From positions 62,001-126,000 of the forward strand of contig CANLXI010000016.1 in the NCBI GenBank assembly GCA_947495035.1: 64,000 bases of DNA, read 5' to 3'. Shown here piece after piece: positions 46,807-56,065 of the stretch (position 1 is the stretch's first letter; each line of letters opens with the position of its first letter). The notes under the pieces are model-generated. The model was not told the DNA's origin. It worked only from the letters and a program-made list of their open reading frames with translations, and ran no database searches. Made by a program: the position numbers and the translations under genes. The stretch is from an uncultured Granulosicoccus sp. GTDB taxonomy: Bacteria > Pseudomonadota > Gammaproteobacteria > Granulosicoccales > Granulosicoccaceae.

Positions 46807-47190
46807 TCAGGCCACCTTTCGATGAAGTGCTTCGCGAACATCACGAATCCGGAAACGCGATGCCAGCTCATGCATCGATGCGGACATGCCCTTTAGCGTT
46901 CTGGCCGCTTCCAGCGCTTTCACCGTGCCATCCACCGTTTCGCAGGAACTGGTAGATACCTGGGACAGATTCCCCATGATGGCCGTGGTTCTGACATCGG
47001 CTTCACCGGTGGACCGGTTGATATGCTCCACGGCGTGCTTCTGTCTCGACACGCCGGTGGAAATCTGATCCTGCAGCAGATTGATCTGAGTAATTATCTC
47101 ACTGATTTCGGCAATGGCATTGACCGCACCGTCGCTGTCTCTTTCCGCGCCGTCAAGCCCGATCTGACTGACCCGGCAAACCAGCCTCAC
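46807..47190 (-). pseudogene. Remnant of a methyl-accepting chemotaxis protein C-terminus
   Basis: The 127-residue frame reads like the end of a chemoreceptor: ISEIITQINLLQDQISTGVS, EHINRSTGEADVR and a C-terminal MSASMHELASRFRI. The sensory domain, membrane helices, HAMP and the conserved signalling tip are missing. The frame stays open upstream into the tail of the MscS-family gene, so it has no start of its own (a GTG at 47190 is the best candidate). It is probably a decayed fragment; a small expressed protein is not excluded. Confidence 0.55.
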
Positions 47191-47216
47191 AACCCATACG
47201 GCTTCAGCCCGGCGTT

Positions 47217-49490
47217 TCAGGTCGCTGGCTTCACCTCACTGGCCTCTTGCGCCGCCGCACCGATGGCCGATTTGTCTTCCTCCGACAAAGCGCCTTCTGC
47301 GCTACCACCGCCGTCCAGTTTGACACGCACCTCCTTGCGCGCAAACTGAATGCCGTGCCTGTCGAACTCCTGCTGCACCCGCTGGAAGATTTCCTTGCGG
47401 ATCTGGAATTGCTTGCCCGGCTTTACCATGAACTTGCCTCGAATCACAATGCCGATATCGTCGACCTGGATGACACCCTGCGATTTGAAGGGCTGTATGA
47501 AATCCCCGGAAAATTCAGGAATTTCCATCAATTCTGCACCGATGGTCTTGAATATCTTCTTGACCTTGATCAGATCCGTTTCGAAGGGCACCGTGAACGT
47601 CAGCTTCATGATGCTCCAGTCACGTGAATAGTTCGTGATCTTGGGAATTTCACCGTATGGAATGGTGTGCACCGGGCCACGGTGATGCCGCAGCTGCATT
47701 GCACGCAACGAGATCTTTTCAACCGTGCCCATGGTGCCTTCCACGTTCACGTATTCACCCGCCCGAAATGCATCGTCGATCAGGAAAAAGAGCCCCGAAA
47801 CGATATCCGTTACCAGCTTCTGCGCACCAAAACCGATGGCCAGACCGACAATACCGGCGCCGGCCAGTAGAGGTGTGATATCGATTCCCAGATTTCCCAG
47901 ACCGACCAGGACTGTCATGACCACAATGGCCGTCTGCACGAACCAGGTGATGAGAGGCAGCACGGTGGAAAGCCGGGAACCTCCCACCCCCCCTTCATCA
48001 CCGCCGGGCAGACCCGCATCGCCTCCCACGCCCGATGCGGTTTTCTCCGCAGCCAACTTCCTGTTCAACCACAGAGTAACCACTTCCCAGAGCAGATAAC
48101 CCACGGCAAATATGCCGATGAATTCCAGTAGTCTCCGAGTCATCGAGCTGCCCGTACCGGTGGCGTCGAGGTTGGAAAAATCCACGCCCCATATCCAGGA
48201 AAGCCAGCTGATAACCAGCAGCATGACCAGCAATCGACCAATCCGTATATAACTTCGCTTGGCGGAATGGTAGGCCTGCTGGGCAAGCGCGCCCTCACCC
48301 ACGATGGCTGGTGTCAGATGTTCGACCAAACCTCGGATAACCGTATCCAGAACCGGTGCCAGCAGAAGGATGAACATGGTCGAATACTGAACGCCCTTTG
48401 CAATCAGATGAAGCTTTTCCTGAGCCACCAGTATCTCGACCAGAGTCCAGCTACTGACAATCACGGCCATGGCATAGTAGGGATAGAACTTCGCCACTTG
48501 CCTTTCCAGAGGAGTGGCATCGTCGTTCCTGCCAGTGATGATATCGATCAGGGTGTATCGCGAGCGCCAGGCAATGAAGGCAAAGTACAGGTGTATGAGT
48601 AGATTGAACCAGAAGCCGATTCGGGTTTCAAACCGTACCGCTCCCGGGATGTTCTGCAAGTCCGTGATCGACAGAGTGACACCCACCAGCAAGGCCACAC
48701 TGACCAGGTTGTTGTGCAGGAAACGTGCGGCAGCGTCAGTGGTGTGAATCAACCGCAAATCGGAACGTCTGGGGGCCAGTGCAAAGGTCAGCACTACCGA
48801 AAACAGCCTGGGAATCAAAATGAGATTCCACAGCACGTGGTGCATGATGAAATGCACCTGCAGATCAGCGAGCATCTGCCTCAATACAATCTGGGTAACA
48901 ATGATGAAAGCCAGCAGGCCGGATAGATCCAGAACAAACCTGATGCTCAACAGTTTCAGAATCTGCTTCAACGTCGGATCGGCCGATTGAGGCACATCAA
49001 CGGTGGCACGCCATCGGCGTGTCAGTAACCGGACGAGATATTCGATGACCAGACCGGCGATGATCGCGAAGAGAAAGCTGATGAATAGCCCGGTAATGCC
49101 ATTGGGTCCAAGGCGATCGACAAAGAGGCTGAAGATTTCGATCTGACCGGAAATCAGGGTGGGAAACGCACTGACCGCTGCTTGAATCGAAATCGGAATA
49201 TTGGTTGTGATCAGGGTGAAAAGTCCGACCTCCTCGACCGCGGTGTCATCTTCGAGTTGTCTGGCTGCAACGATATCCAACTGTTGCAACAACAGTTCTC
49301 TGACCTCACTGTCAGACAATCTGGACACCAGCTCCCTGACCGCTGCGGGATTGTCCATGACGGGAAGCTCGGCCGTCGTCTGTTCATCAGCACCTGATGT
49401 CACAGAGAGCTGCTGAGCCTGCAAGGCAGAGCTTGTGCTGAACAGCAATAAAATACCGAACAGCACCATCGTATACCGAAAAATTCTCAT
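47217..49490 (-). CDS. MscS-family mechanosensitive ion channel, large multi-helix type
   Basis: A 757-residue membrane channel. A signal peptide (MRIFRYTMVLFGILLLF...ALQA) is followed by a periplasmic region of about 120 residues, then about ten membrane helices. The C-terminal MscS core has ITPLLAGAGIVGLAIGFGAQ in the pore helix. Further landmarks are the beta domain with YVNVEGTMGTVEKISLRA and IPYGEIPKITNYSRDW. It releases solutes on hypo-osmotic shock. The ATG at 49490 is used; an in-frame TTG at 49505 adds five residues. Confidence 0.92.
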   Translation of the reverse strand: MRIFRYTMVLFGILLLFSTSSALQAQQLSVTSGADEQTTAELPVMDNPAAVRELVSRLSDSEVRELLLQQLDIVAARQLEDDTAVEEVGLFTLITTNIPISIQAAVSAFPTLISGQIEIFSLFVDRLGPNGITGLFISFLFAIIAGLVIEYLVRLLTRRWRATVDVPQSADPTLKQILKLLSIRFVLDLSGLLAFIIVTQIVLRQMLADLQVHFIMHHVLWNLILIPRLFSVVLTFALAPRRSDLRLIHTTDAAARFLHNNLVSVALLVGVTLSITDLQNIPGAVRFETRIGFWFNLLIHLYFAFIAWRSRYTLIDIITGRNDDATPLERQVAKFYPYYAMAVIVSSWTLVEILVAQEKLHLIAKGVQYSTMFILLLAPVLDTVIRGLVEHLTPAIVGEGALAQQAYHSAKRSYIRIGRLLVMLLVISWLSWIWGVDFSNLDATGTGSSMTRRLLEFIGIFAVGYLLWEVVTLWLNRKLAAEKTASGVGGDAGLPGGDEGGVGGSRLSTVLPLITWFVQTAIVVMTVLVGLGNLGIDITPLLAGAGIVGLAIGFGAQKLVTDIVSGLFFLIDDAFRAGEYVNVEGTMGTVEKISLRAMQLRHHRGPVHTIPYGEIPKITNYSRDWSIMKLTFTVPFETDLIKVKKIFKTIGAELMEIPEFSGDFIQPFKSQGVIQVDDIGIVIRGKFMVKPGKQFQIRKEIFQRVQQEFDRHGIQFARKEVRVKLDGGGSAEGALSEEDKSAIGAAAQEASEVKPAT

Positions 49491-49863
49491 GACTAGTGCG
49501 GTCAACCCTCATTCCTCGGTCTGGTTACCGGACAAGTGGCACAGAACATCTGCACCACACGCCCTCGAATGCAATAAACATGGCAGGCCATCCGGACAAT
49601 GATGCCTGCACTGGAAATGATGTGCAATTGATGCCAGCTGTAACACTCACGTCTGCAGCGGTCTGAGCCCATTCCCTGTCAAGTCAGCAAACAGGTCTGC
49701 TGACCACTGTGACGAGAGAACCTGTAGGGATCGTCACCGATGTCATGGACTGTCGCTGGTGAGCTTCACTGATCAGGCGTATTGTGTGTATGAACGTCCA
49801 GAGAACTGTTCAACGGGAGTCTGTTACTGGAACACTACCAACATCGAATGAGGACCACACACC
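49491..49863 (+). other. 373-base gap upstream of the small membrane protein gene
   Basis: This is a divergent promoter region. A hairpin GTCAGCA (49683-49689) / TGCTGAC (49698-49704) is visible. No gene, operator pair or clear promoter boxes are seen. Confidence 0.35.
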
Positions 49864-50442
49864 ATGAAACGTCAACGCTACTACTTCATATCCGACGATC
49901 TTGACGATCTGGAACAGATCGAAATCGAGCTGATCGCTCAAGGTGTCTCTTCTCCGCAGATACATGTACTCAGTCGTGACAATGCCAGTGTGCAGCGGCA
50001 TGAGAAACTGACTGGTGTTACCTCCTTGATGAAACGGGATCTGATGCATTCTGCCTTGATCGGCGCTGTTGCAGGTTTCGCATTGGCCATTCTTGTACTG
50101 CTCATCGCTGGCCTGGCTGGCTGGTCCTCCGGTGCAGCCGGTTGGACGCCCTTCATATTTCTCGCCTTCGCCGTCTTTGGAGCCATGACGTGGTTGGGTG
50201 GCTTGCGCGGAATCCAGACCCCGAACCATCATTTCCAACGCTTTCAATCCGTTCTGGATGAAGGCAGACATGTCTTCTTCATCGATCTTGAAGCAGAGGG
50301 CAAGACGGTATTGGACAAGATCTGCGCTGACCACCCACGCCTTGAACCCGCAGGTCTCGGCACTGCCACGCCAGACTGGATCCAGGCTTTCACCAGTGGC
50401 ACGGATAAATGGTGGTACTGGCGGATGTGGAAGAACGTCTGA
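49864..50442 (+). CDS. Small membrane protein of unknown function
   Basis: A 192-residue protein. A soluble N-terminal domain (1-55, starting RQRYYFISDDLDDLEQIEIE) precedes two helices (about 60-85 and 93-113). A C-terminal domain of 75 residues ends in a Trp-rich tail (DKWWYWRMWKNV). The first domain looks like a small alpha/beta regulatory fold with a conserved serine region. Similar proteins occur in other Gammaproteobacteria without known function. Not named with confidence. Confidence 0.75.
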   Translation: MKRQRYYFISDDLDDLEQIEIELIAQGVSSPQIHVLSRDNASVQRHEKLTGVTSLMKRDLMHSALIGAVAGFALAILVLLIAGLAGWSSGAAGWTPFIFLAFAVFGAMTWLGGLRGIQTPNHHFQRFQSVLDEGRHVFFIDLEAEGKTVLDKICADHPRLEPAGLGTATPDWIQAFTSGTDKWWYWRMWKNV

Positions 50443-50548
50443 TTGCACACCTCCGCTTTGATTCAAAGCTGGCAATGTGCACGCCACTTGCAATGATTGA
50501 CCATCTACAAGCGGAACACGCGCCCTCGATTCAAGCACTCGACGTCCC

Positions 50549-51421
50549 ATGGAATCTGCTCAGTTCGGAAGCCTTGTCTTCTTCCTGACCTGCCTGTTTT
50601 CTATCTCTGCTTGCACTGTGGTGGCCGATGTGGGCACAGTCAACCCGATACCTGTTGCCGCTACCAAGGTCTCGACATCGGAACCTGCGACTGCCAATCA
50701 TTATCGGCCGCCTGTTGCAGTCAACTGGCAGCTTCAACTGCAAGGCGTAGCGAACACGGCTCATGACGCCGACCTCTATGTCGTGGATCTGTTCGATACG
50801 CCTGTATCGACGATTTCCGGGCTGCAGAAGCGCGGTGTCGCAGTCATCTGCTATTTCTCGGCTGGTACCCACGAGAAATGGCGCTCCGATGCCAATGAGT
50901 TCAGCGCATCTGACCTGGGGGACCCGCTTGAGGACTGGCCCGGCGAACGCTGGCTTGATGTCAGAAGCCGAAACGTCAGACGTATCATGGCAACTCGTCT
51001 GGACATGGCCCTTGCCAAAGGCTGTGACGGAGTTGATCCCGACAACGTGGATGGTTACAGCAATCAGACAGGGATCGAGCTGATGCGCAACGACCAACTG
51101 TCATACAACCGCTACCTCGCAGGTCAGGCTCATGCCAGAGGCCTGGCCATAGGTCTGAAAAACAGCGTCGGCCTTGCTGGTCAATTGATCGACGACTACG
51201 ACTTCACGGTCAACGAATCCTGTGATCGCCATGATGAATGCGATGAACTGGACATTTTCATTCGCCAGGGTAAACCGGTACTGCACGTGGAGTATCGTCC
51301 GGAATTTCGCCTCAGGCCCAAGGTTTTCACCAAGTTTTGCCGTCATTTTCAGGACAAACGATTCAGCACCCTGGTCCTCCCGCGAGATCTGGACGACGAC
51401 TACAGACTGAGCTGTCAGTAA
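50549..51421 (+). CDS. GH114-like lipoprotein (endo-alpha-1,4-polygalactosaminidase family)
   Basis: A 290-residue lipoprotein. A signal peptide ends in a lipobox (ISAC, Cys near residue 22). The catalytic TIM-barrel-like domain is marked by YVVDLFDTPVSTI, VICYFSAGTHEKWR and GCDGVDPDNVDGYSNQTG, with acidic residues typical of GH114. The family hydrolyses galactosaminogalactan-type polymers and other aminated polysaccharides. It may act on exopolysaccharide at the outer membrane. It lies 275 bases upstream of the giant repeat protein gene. Confidence 0.82.
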   Translation: MESAQFGSLVFFLTCLFSISACTVVADVGTVNPIPVAATKVSTSEPATANHYRPPVAVNWQLQLQGVANTAHDADLYVVDLFDTPVSTISGLQKRGVAVICYFSAGTHEKWRSDANEFSASDLGDPLEDWPGERWLDVRSRNVRRIMATRLDMALAKGCDGVDPDNVDGYSNQTGIELMRNDQLSYNRYLAGQAHARGLAIGLKNSVGLAGQLIDDYDFTVNESCDRHDECDELDIFIRQGKPVLHVEYRPEFRLRPKVFTKFCRHFQDKRFSTLVLPRDLDDDYRLSCQ

Positions 51422-51696
51422 CAGGCTGCTCCTGGAACGAGAGCGCGCTTGTCGTTACCCGAGTAGACGAATGCTCTCCTCGGGTGTCATGCCTGTTCGA
51501 AGAAGGATTCATTGTTCAAATCCCCCTGCCCGGCAAGAAAGAGATATGCGCCAAGAAACTGAATAACAAACAGATTCTGTAACGTTGACGTACGTCTGAT
51601 TATCGTTGAACAGCCATACCGGTGGAGCGTTACTTGCTCGGATTCCGGCCTAACCGAGGCGCCTACTGAACAGCGCCCACGCATGCCGGGCGTTCA

Positions 51697-53508
51697 ATGA
51701 TTGATAAAAAATGCACATGTGAAAGCATGGTTTCTCGTGGAAGGAATTCAGTGAGATTCCGCATCAGCCGAGCGATAGGTCTCGCGTTGATCATTCTGGG
51801 ATTCCTGTCACATGCACATGCAGCCGTCGACGTGGACAGGATGTCATCCCCTACGATTCATGTCGCTAGTAGCGCCGGCTTCGTCGGAATGTACGCCGCT
51901 TACCAGATCACCAACAACAGCAGCTCGGACATCACGGATCTCTGGGTGGGTACCGAGAACTTCTCGGGATCGATTATCAGCACGGGGTCAGGGGAGGACG
52001 GCTTTGTATCACTTGGCCCTCTGGCTGTCGGTCAGACGACCACCGCATTCATCTACCTGCAAGCGAGTGCGGTAACCAGTGGAGAGACTCACGACGTTAC
52101 CGTTTACAATGGTATTCCCTCGACTCTGGGTGGTACAGGAACGCAATTATTGGCAACGCCAGTAACTCTCGGAGGCTCCGGAGATGGCAGTGGCGTGCAG
52201 AATGGCTTCGCTGTTCAGTTCCTGCTCGATTCCATTGATACCGCTGGCAACAACGCCAGCACGGTTGATTCGATTGTCGTCAGCCCCGGAGCACCAGCAC
52301 TCGGTAGTACCCTGTCAGTCACGGTGACTGGCAGCACAGGCAGCGCAGGTGGTGCCTTTGCGGCAACGCCGGCCGTTCTGTCCGATTGGCCAGCAGACAG
52401 CCTGCAGTTGGTCAGCACGTCAATCGAGATGTCCGGTGGTAATACTCTGAGTGCCTCCGACACACTCTATCTTTCCGGCCTCAACAGTGTGGACTCCAGC
52501 TATACGAGCACGTTCCGCTTCCTCGTAGCAGGGCCAAACACCGCGTCAAGTGCCATAGTTCCGGTCAACTACCACAGTAATCTCGGCATTCTCCAGCATA
52601 CCGGAAATATCGACGCCAACTCATACCCACCCATTCAGCCAGTAGAGAATTTCGTCAGTATTGCTACAACTGTGGATCCGGCCATTCTGGACTCAGGTGG
52701 TGGAACCACAACCTATACCGTACAACTGAGCAACACCGGTGGTGCCGATGTTGAATTGCGGAGCATTCTCGAGAACCTGCCCAGACCTGTTACGGGATTC
52801 ATCACTTACGTAAGCAACTCAGCCACTTTCAATGGCATCTCCTACCCTGACTCGAAACTGACCAGATCATCCAGATTGCACGATTGGGCAGGACCGTTTC
52901 TCGTTCCCGCGTCAACCACAGCGTCATTCACCTACGATGTGAGCTATAGCACAATCCCGGATGGCCCCTATGACAACAGGTCACTGGCCCGCATCGGGCT
53001 GACTCAAATCGATACCACGACAGATACGAGCGACGATGCAGCAGCTGTTGCGACCCTGGTCGTCGGCACACCACCCATCGACACCGATGGTGATGGAGTA
53101 CTCGACCTGCTCGATGAAGATGATGACAATGATGGCATACCCGATGTCGATGAAACTGGCCTCGATACTGATTTCGACGGCATGAATGACTCGCTTGACA
53201 TCGACTCTGACAATGACGGCATTGTCGACAACATCGAAGCCCAGACATTCTCGAACTACGTAGCACCAACCGGCATCGATACCGATGGTGACGGTCTGGA
53301 TGACGCCTACGATCCGGATGATGGTGGCAGCGTTTTGATAATCGTGAACAGCGACGGCCTGGATCAAGCGGACTTCCGTGACACTGATAGTGATAATGAC
53401 GGCGTTTCAGATCAAATCGAAGCCTACGACCTGAACGCTGACGGTATACCGGATGTCCTACCCGCGCCAGCCAATGCCGATGAAGATGGCGATGGTGTAA
53501 GCGATTAG
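51697..53508 (+). CDS. Giant Asp-rich (thrombospondin type 3-like) secreted protein, 5' part before amber codon
   Basis: This frame encodes 603 residues and then stops at a TAG. A signal peptide (about residues 21-42 from the first ATG; cut after AHA) leads into beta-sandwich domains. A DUF11-like unit lies at about 320-430 (ATTVDPAILDSGGG, TYTVQLSNTGGADVE). Asp-rich calcium-binding repeats then begin (DTDGDGVLDLLDEDDDNDG and further). An ATG at 51727 would shorten the signal peptide to a more usual length. The frame continues after the TAG without interruption to 59016. The two parts are one ancestral gene. Confidence 0.8.
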   Translation: MIDKKCTCESMVSRGRNSVRFRISRAIGLALIILGFLSHAHAAVDVDRMSSPTIHVASSAGFVGMYAAYQITNNSSSDITDLWVGTENFSGSIISTGSGEDGFVSLGPLAVGQTTTAFIYLQASAVTSGETHDVTVYNGIPSTLGGTGTQLLATPVTLGGSGDGSGVQNGFAVQFLLDSIDTAGNNASTVDSIVVSPGAPALGSTLSVTVTGSTGSAGGAFAATPAVLSDWPADSLQLVSTSIEMSGGNTLSASDTLYLSGLNSVDSSYTSTFRFLVAGPNTASSAIVPVNYHSNLGILQHTGNIDANSYPPIQPVENFVSIATTVDPAILDSGGGTTTYTVQLSNTGGADVELRSILENLPRPVTGFITYVSNSATFNGISYPDSKLTRSSRLHDWAGPFLVPASTTASFTYDVSYSTIPDGPYDNRSLARIGLTQIDTTTDTSDDAAAVATLVVGTPPIDTDGDGVLDLLDEDDDNDGIPDVDETGLDTDFDGMNDSLDIDSDNDGIVDNIEAQTFSNYVAPTGIDTDGDGLDDAYDPDDGGSVLIIVNSDGLDQADFRDTDSDNDGVSDQIEAYDLNADGIPDVLPAPANADEDGDGVSD

Positions 53509-56065
53509 TCCGATCCAACCGACAATGATGTCTGCCAGCCTTCCCGATTCGGCAATGGCTGCACGATCGATACCGATGCTGATGGTACTCCCGACAGTGT
53601 TGAAGGAGAGTTTTCCGATAGTGACAATGATGGCGCACCCGACTATCAGGAGTCCTCATCCACCGATACCGACGGTGATGGAGTACCCGATCAGTCTGAC
53701 GCCAACAACAACAATGCCTGCCTGCCTTCGCAGTTCGGTAGCGGGTGTACCACCGATACGGATGCGGATGGAACGCCGGACAGTGTCGAAGGTGAATTCA
53801 CCGACAGCGATGGTGATGGTACGCCGGATTATCTGGAATCCTCATCCGCCGATTCCGATGGTGACGGTGTAAACGACCAGGCTGACCCCACTGACACGCC
53901 TGCCGATCCCTGCCAGCCATCGCAATTCGGGGCCGGCTGTACCACCGACACGGACGGAGACGGCACACCCGATAGTGTCGAAGGCGAACTCACCGACAGC
54001 GATGGTGATGGCACTCCTGACTATCAGGAGTCCTCGTCCACGGACACCGACGGTGATGGTGTGTCTGATCAGGATGATCCGACCAATAATGATGCCTGCC
54101 TGCCTTCACAGTTCGGCAATGGGTGTTCGACTGATACCGATTCCGACGGCTCGCCCGATAGCGTTGAAGGACCGACGTCAGATAGTGACAATGATGGCAC
54201 TCCCGATTATCAGGAGTCCTCCGTAAATGATACTGACGGTGACGGCGTACCCGATCAGTCTGACGCCAACAACAACAACGCTTGCTTGCCTTCGCAGTTC
54301 GGCACGGGCTGTACTACCGACACCGATGCTGATGGCACGCCGGATAGCGTCGAAGGAGAGTCGACTGACACTGATGGTGACGGCACGCCTGACTATCAGG
54401 AATCCTCATCTACCGATACCGACGGTGATGGTGTGTCTGATCAGGACGACCCGACCAATAATGATGCTTGTCTGCCTTCACAGTTCGGCACCGGCTGTAC
54501 CACCGATACCGATTCAGATGGCATGCCCGACAGTGTAGAGGGGGAACTCACTGACACAGACGGTGATGGCACACCGGATTACCAGGAGTCCTCTTCCGCC
54601 GACACCGATGGTGATGGTGTATCCGATCAGGATGATCCGACCAATAATGATGCCTGTTTGCCCTCCCAGTTCGGCACGGGCTGTACTACCGACACCGATG
54701 CTGATGGCACGCCGGATAGCGTCGAAGGAGAGTCGACTGACACTGATGGTGACGGCACGCCTGACTATCAGGAATCCTCATCTACCGATACCGACGGTGA
54801 TGGTGTGTCTGATCAGGACGATCCCACAAATAATGATGCTTGTCTGCCTTCACAGTTCGGCACCGGCTGTACCACCGATACCGATTCAGATGGCATGCCC
54901 GACAGTGTCGAAGGGGAATCGACTGACTCTGATGGTGACGGCATTCCCGACTATCAGGAATCCTCATCCACCGATACCGATGGTGACGGTGTGTCTGATC
55001 AGGACGATCCGACCAATAATGATGCCTGCCTGCCCTCTCAGTTCGGCACGGGCTGCACCACAGACACCGATGAAGATGGCACGCCCGACAGTGTCGAAGG
55101 GGAATCGACTGACACTGATGGTGACGGCACGCCCGACTATCAGGAGTCTTCATCCAGCGATACCGATGGTGATGGTGTGCCTGACCAGGACGACGCCACC
55201 AACGACGATGCTTGCCTGCCTTCGCAATTTGGTACCGGCTGTAATACCGATACTGACGAAGACGGTACCCCAGATAGCGTTGAAGGAGAATCAACCGATA
55301 CCGATGGTGACGGAACGCCTGACTACGAGGAATCTTCCACTGTAGACACCGACGGTGACGGTGTATCCGATCAGGACGACCCGACCAATACTGATGCCTG
55401 TTTGCCCTCCCAATTCGGCACCGGCTGCGCCACAGACACTGACGAAGACGGTACGCCGGACAATGTCGAAGGCGAGTCGACTGACACTGATGGTGACGGC
55501 ACACCGGACTACCAGGAGTCCTCTTCCACCGATACCGACGGTGACGGTGTGTCTGATCAGGACGACCCGACCAACGACGATGCCTGCCTGCCCTCCCAGT
55601 TCGGCACGGGCTGTACCACAGACACTGATGAAGATGGCACACCCGACAGTGTTGAGGGGGAGCTTACTGACACTGATGGTGACGGCACGCCTGATTACCA
55701 GGAATCTTCATCCACCGACACAGACGGTGATGGCGTATCAGACCAGGACGACCCCACCAACGACGATGCCTGCCTGCCCTCGCAGTTCGGCACGGGCTGT
55801 ACCACAGACACCGATGAAGATGGCACACCCGACAGTGTTGAGGGAGAGCTTACGGATACCGATGGTGATGGCACCCCCGATTATCTGGAGTCAGCAACAG
55901 ATGATACCGATGGTGATGGTGTACCTGATCAGAGAGATCTCAATGATAACGACAATTGCTCTCCAACAACCTTCGGCACTGGCTGTACAGCCGACTCCGA
56001 TGGCGATCTGATCCCTGATGCCGAGGAAGGAAGATTCACTGATACCGATCTAGACGATGTTCCTG
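53479..56065 (+). repeat. Tandem array of a 186-bp (62-residue) unit, 14 copies
   Basis: Copies start at 53479, 53665, 53851, 54043, 54229, 54415, 54601, 54787, 54973, 55159, 55345, 55531, 55717 and 55903. The period is 186 bases, except the third copy, which is 192 bases owing to two extra codons. The consensus holds DTDGDGVSDQDDPTN, then ACLPSQFGTGC, then DTDADGTPDSVEGE and DGTPDYQESS. The last copy is diverged. Each unit carries two cysteines nine residues apart in the Leu-Pro-Ser-Gln-Phe loop. Confidence 0.92.
53506..53508 (+). other. In-frame amber (TAG) codon interrupting the giant gene
   Basis: The codons around it read GAT GGT GTA AGC GAT TAG TCC GAT CCA ACC. In the other repeat copies this position is CAG (Gln) in the pattern VSDQDDPT or VPDQSDAN. 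A single C-to-T change therefore explains it. No frameshift is needed. Confidence 0.95.
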
